A DNA stretch of 9,792 nucleotides from contig JBHJOF010000163.1 of assembly GCA_050330055.1 (NCBI GenBank), positions 1-9,792 of the forward strand, in the 5' to 3' direction. Below, piece after piece: positions 1-7,094 of the stretch. Position 1 is the stretch's first letter; each line of letters starts with the position of its first letter. Under the pieces are notes generated by a model. It worked only from the letters and a program-made list of their open reading frames with translations, was not told the DNA's origin and made no database searches. The position numbers and the translations under genes were made by a program. Source of the DNA: JBHJOF01 sp050330055 (GTDB lineage: Bacteria; Pseudomonadota; Alphaproteobacteria; Kiloniellales; JAKSDN01).

Positions 1-68
1 CCCGCGAAAGCGGGGGTCCAGGGCAAGCGACGGGGCTCCCAACCATGGATTCCCGCTTTCGCGGGAAT
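1..68. repeat. Inverted pair of palindromic repeats (REPIN-like), cut by the window edge
   Basis: Two copies of one short palindrome face each other. The left copy is a hairpin with arms CCCGC (1-5) and GCGGG (10-14) around GAAA. The right copy has arms ATTCCCGC (49-56) and GCGGGAAT (61-68) around TTTC. The bases inside the pair also match inversely (GGTCCA at 15-20, TGGATT at 46-51, imperfectly). The left copy probably continues before base 1. This CCCGCGAAAGCGGG unit is a familiar dispersed intergenic repeat in alphaproteobacterial genomes. It lies 115 bases beyond the stop of the minus-strand transporter. It has no T-run, so it is not a classical terminator. The stretch from 69 to 182 shows nothing else I can support. 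Confidence 0.7.
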
Positions 69-182
69 GACATCGAAGCGATTTCATGCGGTCGGCGACT
101 TAACTTAGCGCCTATGGGATCAAGTTCGGGCATGACAGCAGGTGGTTAGAGGTTACAAGCGTTCGACGCGATGTGCTAAGCG

Positions 183-1661
<1,479 letters not shown>

Positions 1662-1691
1662 CCCCCTAGCGGACTCCTTCGGGAAACGCAC

Positions 1692-1791
1692 CCTCATCCT
1701 TCGACAGGCTCAGGATGAGGCTTCGACAAGCTCAGGATGAAGGATGGGCTAGGCCAAAGCCACCTCGTCCTGAGCTTGTCGAAGGACGAGG
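1692..1791. repeat. Cluster of palindromic repeats, two full units and one partial
   Basis: Unit 1 (1692-1720) has perfect 9-base arms CCTCATCCT and AGGATGAGG around an 11-base loop TCGACAGGCTC. A partial unit (1721-1740, CTTCGACAAGCTCAGGATGA) follows directly in the same orientation. Unit 3 (1763-1791) is inverted relative to these, with 8-base arms CCTCGTCC and GGACGAGG around TGAGCTTGTCGAA. The units share the core TTCGACAAGCTCAGGA, read on one strand or the other. The core is a well-known dispersed repeat in alphaproteobacterial genomes. The cluster fills most of the 176-base gap between the ABC operon and the transporter gene. On the minus strand it could weaken read-through from one to the other, which is inference. 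Confidence 0.8.
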
Positions 1792-1837
1792 AATGCGATC
1801 ACGCTCATGGCAGGAGAATGACAGCCCAAACGGCCGG

Positions 1838-2098
1838 CTAACCGCCCAGGCCGTCCCGGCGCAGCTTCCACCATTTGAAGAGGCACTCCTGCGGACCCGG
1901 ATCGGTGACGCCGTCGAGCAGGAACTCGGCGCGGATGCGCGCTTGCAGCGCGACCAGCGGCAGACCCGAGTCCTGCGCCAGGTCGCGCTCCATCCAGTCG
2001 CAGGGATGCAGGCTGCCGTAGCGCGCGTAGGTCGCGGCGCTGGCGGCGATCAGCAGCACGACGAGGACCGTCAGCACGCGAATCAGGGCGCCGATCAT
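1838..2098 (-). CDS. Small membrane-anchored protein of the ABC operon, function unknown
   Basis: This is an 86-residue protein I do not recognise. Residues 4-22 form one hydrophobic segment (ALIRVLTVLVVLLIAASAA), probably an uncleaved anchor or signal sequence. The remaining ~60 residues are polar, probably outside the cytoplasm, and carry two cysteines (C33 and C72) that could pair. The C-terminal part holds ECLFKWWKLRRDG. Its ATG (2098-2096) overlaps the TGA of the permease gene (2097-2095) as ATGA, so it is almost certainly co-translated with the ABC-2 permease and is a real gene despite its size. The stop is TAG at 1838-1840. It may be an accessory subunit or stability factor of the exporter, but no domain supports that. 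Confidence 0.8.
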   Translation of the reverse strand: MIGALIRVLTVLVVLLIAASAATYARYGSLHPCDWMERDLAQDSGLPLVALQARIRAEFLLDGVTDPGPQECLFKWWKLRRDGLGG

Positions 2099-2931
2099 TC
2101 GCCGATCTGCAGCAGGAGACCGCGCTTGCGCGCCACGTGAAAGGCGTAGAAGAACGCGGCCATACCGAGCCCGATATAGACGGCGTTCAGCAGCAGGGCG
2201 CGCAGCAGCAGCGGCAGGTTGAAGACCCCCTCGATCAGTACGCCGCGCATCCCCTCGAAGACCGCGGCGGTCGGCAGTGCCCAGGCGACGAGCTGCAGCC
2301 AGTCGGGCAGCACCGACACCGGGTAGTAGATCGCACTGACCGGAGCGATGAGGAAAATCGCCAGCCAGGCGACGTTCTCGGCGCCGAGACCGACGCGCAG
2401 AATCAGCGCCGTCACCATCATGCCGATCGCCCAGCCCATGACCAGCAAATTGACGAAGAAGGCGATGAGCGGCAGGCCGAGTTCGAACAGCGACACCTGG
2501 TAGAACACGATCGCCAGGCCGGCCGCCGGCAAGATGCCGAGCAGGGTGCGGATCAGGCTCATGACCATGAGCGCGGAGAGGAACTCGCCGGTGGTCAGCG
2601 GGCTGACGCAGAGGTTGCCCAGGTTGCGCGACCAGACCTCCTCGAGGAACGAGAGGCTGAAGCCGAGCTGGCCGCGGAACAGCACGTCCCACAGCAGCAC
2701 GGCCGAGACCAGCACACCGGTCGCCTGGGCGATGTAGCTGCTGTTCTGCGCCAGGAACAGAGTGATGAATCCCCACAGCACCATCTGGATGGTCGGCCAA
2801 TACATCAGCTCGAAGATGCGCGGCCAGGAGGTGCGCAGCAGGTAGACGTGACGCAGCACCATGGCGCCGATACGGCGCAGCGGGTTCGAGAGCCCGCCGG
2901 TCGCCACCGGGTGCCGGGCCTGCACGCTCAT
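2095..2931 (-). CDS. ABC-2 type transporter, permease subunit
   Basis: This 278-residue protein has about six hydrophobic segments after a short cytoplasmic N-terminus, the layout of ABC-2 export permeases. Segments include WPTIQMVLWGFITLFL (about 45-60), a stretch around GVLVSAVLLWDVLF, and a last helix just before the basic C-terminus HVARKRGLLLQIGE. The loop FLEEVWSRNLGNLCVSPL and the late AVFEGMRG motif are typical of this family. The gene starts ATGA-overlapped with the ATPase stop (2928-2930) and ends ATGA-overlapped with the small downstream gene. It should pair with that ATPase as a dimeric exporter. ABC-2 systems export drugs, lipids, polysaccharides or other compounds; nothing here identifies the cargo. 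Confidence 0.92.
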   Translation of the reverse strand: MSVQARHPVATGGLSNPLRRIGAMVLRHVYLLRTSWPRIFELMYWPTIQMVLWGFITLFLAQNSSYIAQATGVLVSAVLLWDVLFRGQLGFSLSFLEEVWSRNLGNLCVSPLTTGEFLSALMVMSLIRTLLGILPAAGLAIVFYQVSLFELGLPLIAFFVNLLVMGWAIGMMVTALILRVGLGAENVAWLAIFLIAPVSAIYYPVSVLPDWLQLVAWALPTAAVFEGMRGVLIEGVFNLPLLLRALLLNAVYIGLGMAAFFYAFHVARKRGLLLQIGE

Positions 2932-3710
2932 TGCGCCGCCGTTTCGGAGCGATCGGCTCCGGTTTGGCCGGAGGCGGCGCGCCGGCGCGAGCGGGCGATA
3001 TCGAGGAAGACCTCTTCCAGGGTGTGGCGTCCGTAGCGGCCGATCAGCGCCGCGGGCGTGCCCTGGTCGACGATGCGCCCGGCGCGCATCATCAGCACGC
3101 GGTCGCAGAGCCGCTCGACCTCGGCCATATTGTGCGAGGCAAGCAGGATGGCGGCGCCGCTTTTCCGCTGGTAGGCCTCGAGGTAGCCGCGCACCCAGTC
3201 GCCGCTGTCCGGGTCGAGCGAGGCGGTCGGCTCGTCGAGCAGCAGCACCTCGGGCTGGTTGATCAGCGCCTTGGCGAGCGACACCCGGGTCTTCTGTCCG
3301 GCCGAGAGGCTGCCGCTGCGCTGGTTCAGGAAGCTGCCCAGGTCGAGCTCCTCGGCCAGCCGGGCGACCCGCCGGCGCGGCTCGACGATGCCATAGAGTG
3401 CGGCGAAGAATACCAGGTTCTGCCGCACCGTCAGGCGCCGCGGCAGATCGACGTAGGGCGAGGAGAAGTTGATGCGGCCGAGCACCCGCTGCCGGTGCCG
3501 CACCATGTCCTCGCCCAGCACGCGGATCTCGCCCCGGCTCGGCAGCAATAGTCCGAGCAGCATGGCGATGGTCGTGGTCTTGCCTGCGCCGTTGGCGCCG
3601 AGCAGCGCCACGGTCTCGCCCGGCGTCACGGCAAAGCTCACGTCGTCCACCGCCGGCGTGCCGTTGTAGGACTTGGCGAGGCCGGATACCTCGATCACGC
3701 TGTCAGCCAT
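2928..3710 (-). CDS. ABC transporter ATP-binding subunit (ABC-2 exporter) with unusual Q-loop
   Basis: This 260-residue ATPase energises the adjacent permease. Motifs in order: Walker A GANGAGKT (38-45), Q-loop region INFSSPYVDLPRRLTV (80-94), signature LSAGQ (135-139), Walker B LLLDEP (156-161), D-loop SLD (164-166) and H-loop histidine H193 in ASHNMAEVE. The Q-loop glutamine is replaced by serine (FSS, where LPQ is usual). I believe I have seen this in a subgroup of ABC-2 ATPases, so it is probably a lineage trait rather than damage. I chose the ATG at 3710 because the domain begins a few residues in, at VIEVSGLAKSY. The frame stays open to 4028, but that extension is a low-complexity translation of repeat DNA. 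The ribosome site is weak (AGGG three bases before ATG). The gene is first of three in its operon. Confidence 0.93.
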   Translation of the reverse strand: MADSVIEVSGLAKSYNGTPAVDDVSFAVTPGETVALLGANGAGKTTTIAMLLGLLLPSRGEIRVLGEDMVRHRQRVLGRINFSSPYVDLPRRLTVRQNLVFFAALYGIVEPRRRVARLAEELDLGSFLNQRSGSLSAGQKTRVSLAKALINQPEVLLLDEPTASLDPDSGDWVRGYLEAYQRKSGAAILLASHNMAEVERLCDRVLMMRAGRIVDQGTPAALIGRYGRHTLEEVFLDIARSRRRAASGQTGADRSETAAQ

Positions 3711-4046
3711 GGCCCTGATATGGCACCGGCGGCGGGTCCTGGGCAAGGCCGGGAGGAAGCGCGGCTGTCCGGTTGGGCGAAGCAACCCGTTCTCTGTCGT
3801 CCGCTTCGCGGATGCCCCCCTTCCCGGCCCTCCGCCGCAAGAGGGGAGGGAAGCAGCGCCAACGGTTTGTTCACCTCCCCCCTTGACGGGGGGAGGTCGG
3901 GAGGGGGGTGGGCGCGAAGCGCTGGGAGGGGGATACCGGCGCGCAGCGCCGAAAAGGCATTTCGCCAGTGCGAGACCCATTCGCGCCAAAAAGCTTGCTA
4001 CAACAACTGCAGCAACGCCTTGCTTCAAGCTGCCGGAAACACCGCA
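3711..4046. other. Gene-free spacer with repeat-derived sequence upstream of the ABC operon
   Basis: I see no credible gene here. Reading frames that cross it translate to proline/arginine-rich low complexity. About 3815-3935 is rich in C-runs and G-runs and holds at least one strong palindrome, listed separately. Near 3938-3950 there is a small hairpin (GGCGC, GCA, GCGCC). Bases 3985-4045 are less GC-rich and unassigned. They would lie downstream of the CMD gene remnant and upstream of the ABC operon on the minus strand, so the operon's promoter should be here. I cannot place a convincing -35/-10 pair. Confidence 0.6.
3873..3897. repeat. G/C-run palindrome, likely part of a dispersed repeat
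   Basis: There are perfect 10-base arms ACCTCCCCCC (3873-3882) and GGGGGGAGGT (3888-3897) around a 5-base loop TTGAC. More G-runs follow to about 3932 (TCGGGAGGGGGGTGGG and GGGAGGGGG), and a related C-run/G-run stretch precedes it (about 3818-3850). This pattern is a familiar intergenic repeat family of alphaproteobacteria. It sits about 165 bases upstream of the ABC ATPase start, in the leader or promoter region of that operon. Confidence 0.75.
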
Positions 4047-4163
4047 CTAAGCCTCGCCCTGATCCAGCTCGGCGAAGACCTCGCGGGCGATGCGGAAGCT
4101 GTCGAGCGCCGCCGGTACGCCGCAGTAGATCGCCGCCTGCAGCAGCACCTCCTGGATTTCTTC
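4047..4163 (-). pseudogene. 3' remnant of a carboxymuconolactone decarboxylase-family gene
   Basis: Read on the minus strand from 4163, this gives EEIQEVLLQAAIYCG and onward to FAELDQGEA, then TAG (4047-4049). The first 33 codons encode exactly the same residues as 91-123 of the intact CMD gene at 7095-7478, and the DNA differs only by three silent changes. The last residues differ (ELDQGEA against ELEEGG). There is no start codon or N-terminal part: homology ends at 4163, where the AraC gene's stop codon begins. The piece is therefore a broken copy. It retains its own stop and tail, which suggests it was once the true 3' end of a CMD gene lying just upstream of the ABC operon. Confidence 0.85.
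4063..4163. repeat. Left copy of the 101-bp direct repeat flanking the dehalogenase cassette
   Basis: It matches 7108-7208 in the same orientation with a constant offset of 3,045 bases. I count three mismatches (4119 G/A, 4158 T/C, 4161 T/C), giving 98 of 101 identical. Each mismatch falls in a third codon position of the CMD reading frame and changes no residue. Similarity breaks off just after 4163 on one side and before 4063 on the other. Confidence 0.92.
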
Positions 4164-5206
4164 TAGGTGCCAGCATCGCGATCGACATTTGATCTGCGGG
4201 AAGCCCGCGGCTCGGTTCGGACCATGCGCTCAGTATCCGAGGACGCGCCGCTGACGTGGAGCCAGCTCGGGCGTTTGCGCGTGTGGCTCGGCGGCTCCCC
4301 GAAGCGCTTGCTGAAGGCCTGCGAGAACCTCGACAGCGAGTTGAAGCCGGTCATTGCCGCGATCTCCGCAATGGACAAGTCCGATTGGCGTAGCAGCTCT
4401 TTGGCGCGCTCGAGCCGAAGGTTCAGATAGTAGGTCCTCGGCGACACACCGAGGTGCTCGCGAAAGGCCCGATAGAGGGCCCGCTCGGAAAGACCGCTGC
4501 GCAGGGCGATCGAAGGGATCGGGCTCGGCGCCTCGATTTCCTGTTCCATTATCGCGATGACACGGGTGAGTTTGGGTGGCAACAACCCTGGAAAGAGATA
4601 GGTCGAGGATGGTTTGTGCCGCTCTTCGATGGTCACTGCCGTTCGGTTGGCGCTTTCCGAGACCAACTGAGCAACGCGCGCGCCGATGGCTTGGGCAATG
4701 TAGGCAAGGATCAGGTCGAGTGTCGTAACGCCGCCGGGCCCCGTGAAGCGGCGCTTGTCGATCTGGCAGCGATCGCTGGTGATGTCGATATGCGGATAGC
4801 GCTCGCGCACTGCCGGAACGGCCTGCCAATGAAGGGCCATCTGGCGGCTGGTCATGAGCCCGGCTTCGGCTAGAATCAATGGCCCGGTGTCCCAGCCGCC
4901 TAGCACGACTCCTCTGCGGTCGAGCGCTCTCAGCCACCTGAACACCGTCTTGGAGCAGCCCTGCTCCGGCGAGAATCCGGCGCAGACGAAAACCGCGTCG
5001 GGCGAAGGCGCCGCGCCAAGCGTCGCGTCGGGCGCGACCACCATGCCATTGCTGGCCTCGGCGGGCCTGTCATCGGGGGTCCGCACGTCGCAGTGAAAAT
5101 GCGGCTGACCGTCGCGCCAGTTGGCCAGCCGCAGTGCGTCCGTCGCCAGCACATAGGCCGCCATCTGAAAGCCGGACACCAACAGGAATGACACCTGGAC
5201 AGACAC
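4163..5206 (-). CDS. GlxA-type AraC-family transcriptional regulator (DJ-1/PfpI-like plus HTH)
   Basis: This is a cytoplasmic DNA-binding regulator of 347 residues. An N-terminal DJ-1/PfpI (class I amidotransferase-like) domain spans about 5-170, with VSFLLVSGFQMAAYVLA at its start. The nucleophile-elbow region reads GGWDTGPLILAEAGLM, with no catalytic cysteine, as usual in these sensors. A double-HTH AraC domain follows at about 213-310, with SIALRSGLSERALYRAFREH and SIAEIAAMTGFNSLSRFSQA. GlxA relatives typically sense small metabolites such as betaine, carnitine or amino-acid derivatives and activate adjacent catabolic genes. I chose GTG at 5206, just before the domain and preceded by AGGG at eight bases. 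An ATG at 5347 would overlap the divergent aldolase start. It is divergent from the aldolase-dehalogenase pair and probably regulates it. A ~35-residue tail beyond the HTH ends on a stop placed exactly at the repeat junction. Confidence 0.88.
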   Translation of the reverse strand: MSVQVSFLLVSGFQMAAYVLATDALRLANWRDGQPHFHCDVRTPDDRPAEASNGMVVAPDATLGAAPSPDAVFVCAGFSPEQGCSKTVFRWLRALDRRGVVLGGWDTGPLILAEAGLMTSRQMALHWQAVPAVRERYPHIDITSDRCQIDKRRFTGPGGVTTLDLILAYIAQAIGARVAQLVSESANRTAVTIEERHKPSSTYLFPGLLPPKLTRVIAIMEQEIEAPSPIPSIALRSGLSERALYRAFREHLGVSPRTYYLNLRLERAKELLRQSDLSIAEIAAMTGFNSLSRFSQAFSKRFGEPPSHTRKRPSWLHVSGASSDTERMVRTEPRASRRSNVDRDAGT

Positions 5207-5271
5207 CGCTCCGACCCTGGTTTCCCGCCGATATTGGCAGAAAACATGAAATACAGCGCTGAAATCATAAA

Positions 5272-5295
5272 CTATGGCCGCGCCGATGGCCATAG
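5272..5295. promoter_or_regulatory. Inverted repeat in the regulator/aldolase divergent promoter, candidate operator
   Basis: There is a perfect 8-base inverted repeat CTATGGCC (5272-5279) and GGCCATAG (5288-5295) with an 8-base spacer, so the half-sites are 16 bases apart. It lies 36 bases before the aldolase ATG and 65 bases from the regulator's GTG. The surrounding 5230-5275 is noticeably AT-rich for this window. A TTGGCA box (5234-5239) lies upstream on the plus strand but has no well-spaced -10 partner. An operator for the GlxA-type regulator is the natural reading, but it is inferred from position and symmetry only. Confidence 0.45.
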
Positions 5296-5331
5296 CTTGC
5301 GCTGGCCAAACGGGCTTACGGGAGACGTTCA

Positions 5332-6120
5332 ATGGAAGGTCGCGCACAGACGCAAACGCACAGCCAATATTCGGCGGAGGAATGGCAGGACCGGCTTCAC
5401 GTGGCGGCCCTTTGCCGCCTCATGGCTCTGCATCGCATGGGGGATGCGGCCAACCAGCTCGTGGCGGTGCGCAGCTCGGAGGACCCGACGCACATCATCA
5501 CGCATCGTCTTGGGGCGTTCTTCGACGATGTCTGCGCCAGCGATCTCGTGCGCTGCGATTTCGACCGCGTCGATGTCCACAGCGCCCAGCCCTTGCCCTC
5601 TGGCAAGATCGGTGGGCTGAACGCCGGCGCGCTCAATCTCTGTGTTCCGATCTTCGCCGCCCGGCCGGAGATCAATTGCCTGATCCATGCTCACGCGAAG
5701 CCGGTCATGGTCGTGTCGATGCTGAAGTGCGGGCTGCTGCCGGTGACGCAGCCCGCGCTCTTTCTTCTGCCGCGTTTGGGCTACTGGCCCTACATATTCG
5801 ATGAGGACGAGAATTTCCGTTCGGACTTCGCCAGGGCTTTCGAAGGCAAGCAGCTTCTTGTCGCACGCAATCACGGCTTCTATGCCATCGGCAAGGACCC
5901 GGCCGAGGCCTTCTTCCTGACCTTCTATCTCTCGCAGGCCTGCGATGCCCAGGTATCGGCGATGGCCTGCGGCGAAGACCTGGTGACGATTCCGGAAAAC
6001 GAAGCTGCTGTGATCTGGGAGAAGATGCGAAGCTCGAACGACTACCACTACGACGGCTCCATGGAATGGCCGGGGTGGATGCGCATGGTGGAGCGGCTGG
6101 CGTCGGATTACTGCAACTAG
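5332..6120 (+). CDS. Class II aldolase/adducin-family protein
   Basis: This 262-residue cytoplasmic protein has the metal-binding layout of the class II aldolase/adducin fold: the pair H119 and H121 in CLIHAHAKPVMVVS, and a third histidine H181 in ARNHGFYAIG. The usual catalytic glutamate of sugar-phosphate aldolases such as fuculose-1-phosphate aldolase, expected in a PSSE-like motif, is missing; the motif here reads PSGKIGG (89-95). The protein therefore resembles the adducin-like subgroup, whose reactions are mostly undefined (some are decarboxylases or dehydratases). The start is well supported by GGGAG (5320-5324) seven bases before ATG. It is the first gene of a two-gene unit with the dehalogenase, 71 bases upstream, and diverges from the GlxA-type regulator. 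It may act on the substrate or product of the dehalogenase, but chemistry is not predictable here. Confidence 0.88.
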   Translation: MEGRAQTQTHSQYSAEEWQDRLHVAALCRLMALHRMGDAANQLVAVRSSEDPTHIITHRLGAFFDDVCASDLVRCDFDRVDVHSAQPLPSGKIGGLNAGALNLCVPIFAARPEINCLIHAHAKPVMVVSMLKCGLLPVTQPALFLLPRLGYWPYIFDEDENFRSDFARAFEGKQLLVARNHGFYAIGKDPAEAFFLTFYLSQACDAQVSAMACGEDLVTIPENEAAVIWEKMRSSNDYHYDGSMEWPGWMRMVERLASDYCN

Positions 6121-6191
6121 GATGCTCCCGAATGGCGGCGCTCGCTGCTCAAGCGTCGTTTCAGGCCGATTCTCAGCAGGCAGGACGTGAG

Positions 6192-7061
6192 ATGTTCGAG
6201 GGTTTTCAGCACCTAAAACTAGACGTTGGCGAAGCGACCATCAGCCTGCGCCTGGGTGGAAGCGGGCCTGCGCTGCTGCTGTTGCATGGCTTCCCTCAGA
6301 CCCATGTTCACTGGCACGCTGTCGCGCCTTTGCTGAAGCACGACTTCACCTTGGTCGTGCCGGACCTGCGCGGCTATGGCGACAGCCGCGGCCCCGGACC
6401 GGACCCGCGACACCGCAACCACGCGAAGCGGACCATGGCCAGCGATATGGTCGCGGTCATGGAGAGGCTGGGACATCGACGGTTCCGCATCGCCGGGCAC
6501 GATCGTGGTGCCAGGGTGGCCTATCGGCTGGCGCTCGACCATCCGGACCGCGTCTCCCATCTGGCGAGCCTGGACACGGTTCCGACGCTCGACGTTTGGG
6601 AGGCCATGGATATGACCGCGGCCATCGAAGCGTTCCATTGGCCATTCCTGGCCCAGCCGGTGCCGCTGCCAGAGACACTGATCGCCGCCGATCCGGATTT
6701 CATTCTGCATCACCTGCTGGACCGTTGGGCAGGCAGTCCAGGGTGTCTGGATCCGGCAGCCGTAGCGCACTATGCGGAGCATTTCCGAAAGCCCTCCGTG
6801 CTTGCGGCCATGGCCGAAGATTACCGGGCCGGTGCGACGATCGATCTGCTGCACGATTGCGAGGACCGGGAGGCCAACAGGAGACTCGCATGCCCGGTCT
6901 TCGTGCCCCGCGGTGAGCGGCACACGCCGGAACCGCTCTTGCCGATCTGGCAAAGATGGGCGGACAATGTTCGCGAGGTCGGCTTCGATTGCGGTCACTT
7001 CATTGCCGAAGAACTGCCTGAAAGCTGCGCCGCTGCCCTTCGGGACTTCTTCCTGGAGTAA
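6192..7061 (+). CDS. Alpha/beta-hydrolase, haloacetate (fluoroacetate-type) dehalogenase family
   Basis: The 289-residue product probably hydrolyses a carbon-halogen bond, turning a haloacetate into glycolate plus halide. The oxyanion region is HGFPQTHVHWH (32-42), followed by PDLRGYGDS (57-65). The elbow GHDRGAR gives nucleophile D104 with R105 and R108, which in the family bind the carboxylate. The acid D128 lies in LASLDTVPT and the general base H269 in DCGHF. The cap holds H149-W150 in AFHWPFLAQP, W179 and Y211. From memory these match D110, R111, R114, D134, H155, W156, W185, Y219 and H280 of Rhodopseudomonas palustris RPA1163, with offsets of 6 until the later cap. I chose ATG 6192, with AGGA six bases upstream and MFEGF as a usual start for relatives; ATG 6132 is the alternative. 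Epoxide hydrolases share the fold, but the R-R-H-W-Y set favours dehalogenase. Substrate preference (F, Cl or Br) is unproven. Confidence 0.85.
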   Translation: MFEGFQHLKLDVGEATISLRLGGSGPALLLLHGFPQTHVHWHAVAPLLKHDFTLVVPDLRGYGDSRGPGPDPRHRNHAKRTMASDMVAVMERLGHRRFRIAGHDRGARVAYRLALDHPDRVSHLASLDTVPTLDVWEAMDMTAAIEAFHWPFLAQPVPLPETLIAADPDFILHHLLDRWAGSPGCLDPAAVAHYAEHFRKPSVLAAMAEDYRAGATIDLLHDCEDREANRRLACPVFVPRGERHTPEPLLPIWQRWADNVREVGFDCGHFIAEELPESCAAALRDFFLE

Positions 7062-7094
7062 CCGCGCACGCGAGGAGCTCGAGGTGGAGACGCC

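Noticed and set aside
49..68. Rho-independent terminator for the transporter gene
   Set aside because: The hairpin is symmetric, lies 115 bases past the stop and has no T-run. It matches a dispersed repeat better.
3711..4028. N-terminal extension of the ABC ATPase to an ATG at 4028
   Set aside because: The added 106 residues are Pro/Arg/Gly low complexity translated from palindromic repeat DNA. The ATPase domain begins right after the ATG at 3710.
5207..5347. N-terminal extension of the GlxA-type regulator to an ATG at 5347
   Set aside because: It would overlap the start of the divergent aldolase and cover the whole promoter gap. The family's first strand begins right after the GTG at 5206.
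6066..6191. Earlier starts for the dehalogenase (6066 and 6132)
   Set aside because: 6066 lies inside the aldolase gene. 6132 is possible, but the family normally starts near MFEGF, and 6192 has a well-spaced AGGA.
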